From: Aquila chrysaetos chrysaetos
Lineage: Eukaryota > Chordata > Aves > Accipitriformes > Accipitridae
Length of the DNA stretch: 64,000 nucleotides
Assembly: GCF_900496995.4 (NCBI RefSeq)
Contig: NC_044014.1
Location: forward strand, 5,468,001 to 5,532,000
Reading direction: 5' to 3'
The stretch's first letter is position 1. Every line of letters starts with the position of its first letter. Of the stretch, positions 63,901 through 64,000 are shown piece by piece. The position numbers were made by a program, and so were the translations under genes. Under the pieces are notes generated by a model. It was given only the letters and a program-made list of their open reading frames with translations, was not told the origin of the DNA and ran no database searches.

Positions 63901-64000
63901 TGGTGTGAGCTCCACAGCAGACGCCGTGGCTCATTCGGCTGCAATGCAATTGTGTGCCGACACAGCCTAATCCTGACCCAGTCTGTGCTGGCGCAGGATG
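58000..64000. other. region upstream of PLEKHA1, no gene recognised
   Basis: Unique sequence after the CpG island. The neighbour BTBD16, which precedes PLEKHA1 in human, is not evident. A non-repetitive, CpG-retaining segment at 58440-58960 may be a regulatory element (includes an X-box-like CCCATGGCAAC at about 58515). A 125-codon minus-strand ORF at 63315-63692 has no recognisable domain. TATC/TATG simple repeat lies near 60960-61030. Confidence 0.55.

Overview
The window is vertebrate nuclear DNA and almost certainly avian. It has compact introns, old MIR- and CR1-type relics, two CpG-island promoters, and solo LTRs of a kind I associate with bird genomes. No bacterial, phage or plasmid features were seen. 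The species cannot be named from the sequence alone.

Both recognisable genes lie on the minus strand and match the conserved PLEKHA1-HTRA1 neighbourhood (human 10q26). Positions 1-8265 are the 5' part of HTRA1 intron 1. HTRA1 exon 1 (8266-8732) encodes the signal peptide, the IGFBP-like domain and the Kazal-like module. It is broken by one surplus base in a 12-C run, probably an assembly error. Its CpG island spans about 7.64-9.44 kb and holds GC boxes, a five-unit CCGTGACAC array and a pair of octamer motifs. About 7.7 kb of intergenic DNA follows, with no recognisable ARMS2-like ORF.

PLEKHA1 (TAPP1) fills about 16.44-57.7 kb. Eleven coding exons were resolved base by base with consensus splice sites. 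They join without a frame break into 411 codons with two PH domains and a C-terminal SDV PDZ ligand. A non-coding exon 1 ends at 57561 inside a second CpG island, which carries an NRF1 palindrome and two ZNF143-like ACTACA motifs. A frame-compatible alternative terminal exon (21004-21108) would replace the PDZ-ligand tail with 34 other residues. Introns carry two related solo LTRs (23019-24151 plus; 39589-40382 minus), a CR1/L3-like LINE relic, a MIR relic and a long G-rich tract. From 58 to 64 kb no gene is recognised.

In known biology, PLEKHA1 is a cytosolic adaptor that reads PtdIns(3,4)P2 at the plasma membrane, and HTRA1 is a secreted serine protease. They are neighbours, not an operon. 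No new defence-type or enzymatic system was found. The more interesting signals are the alternative PLEKHA1 tail, the mosaic and collapsed LTRs, and the unusual HTRA1 promoter repeats.
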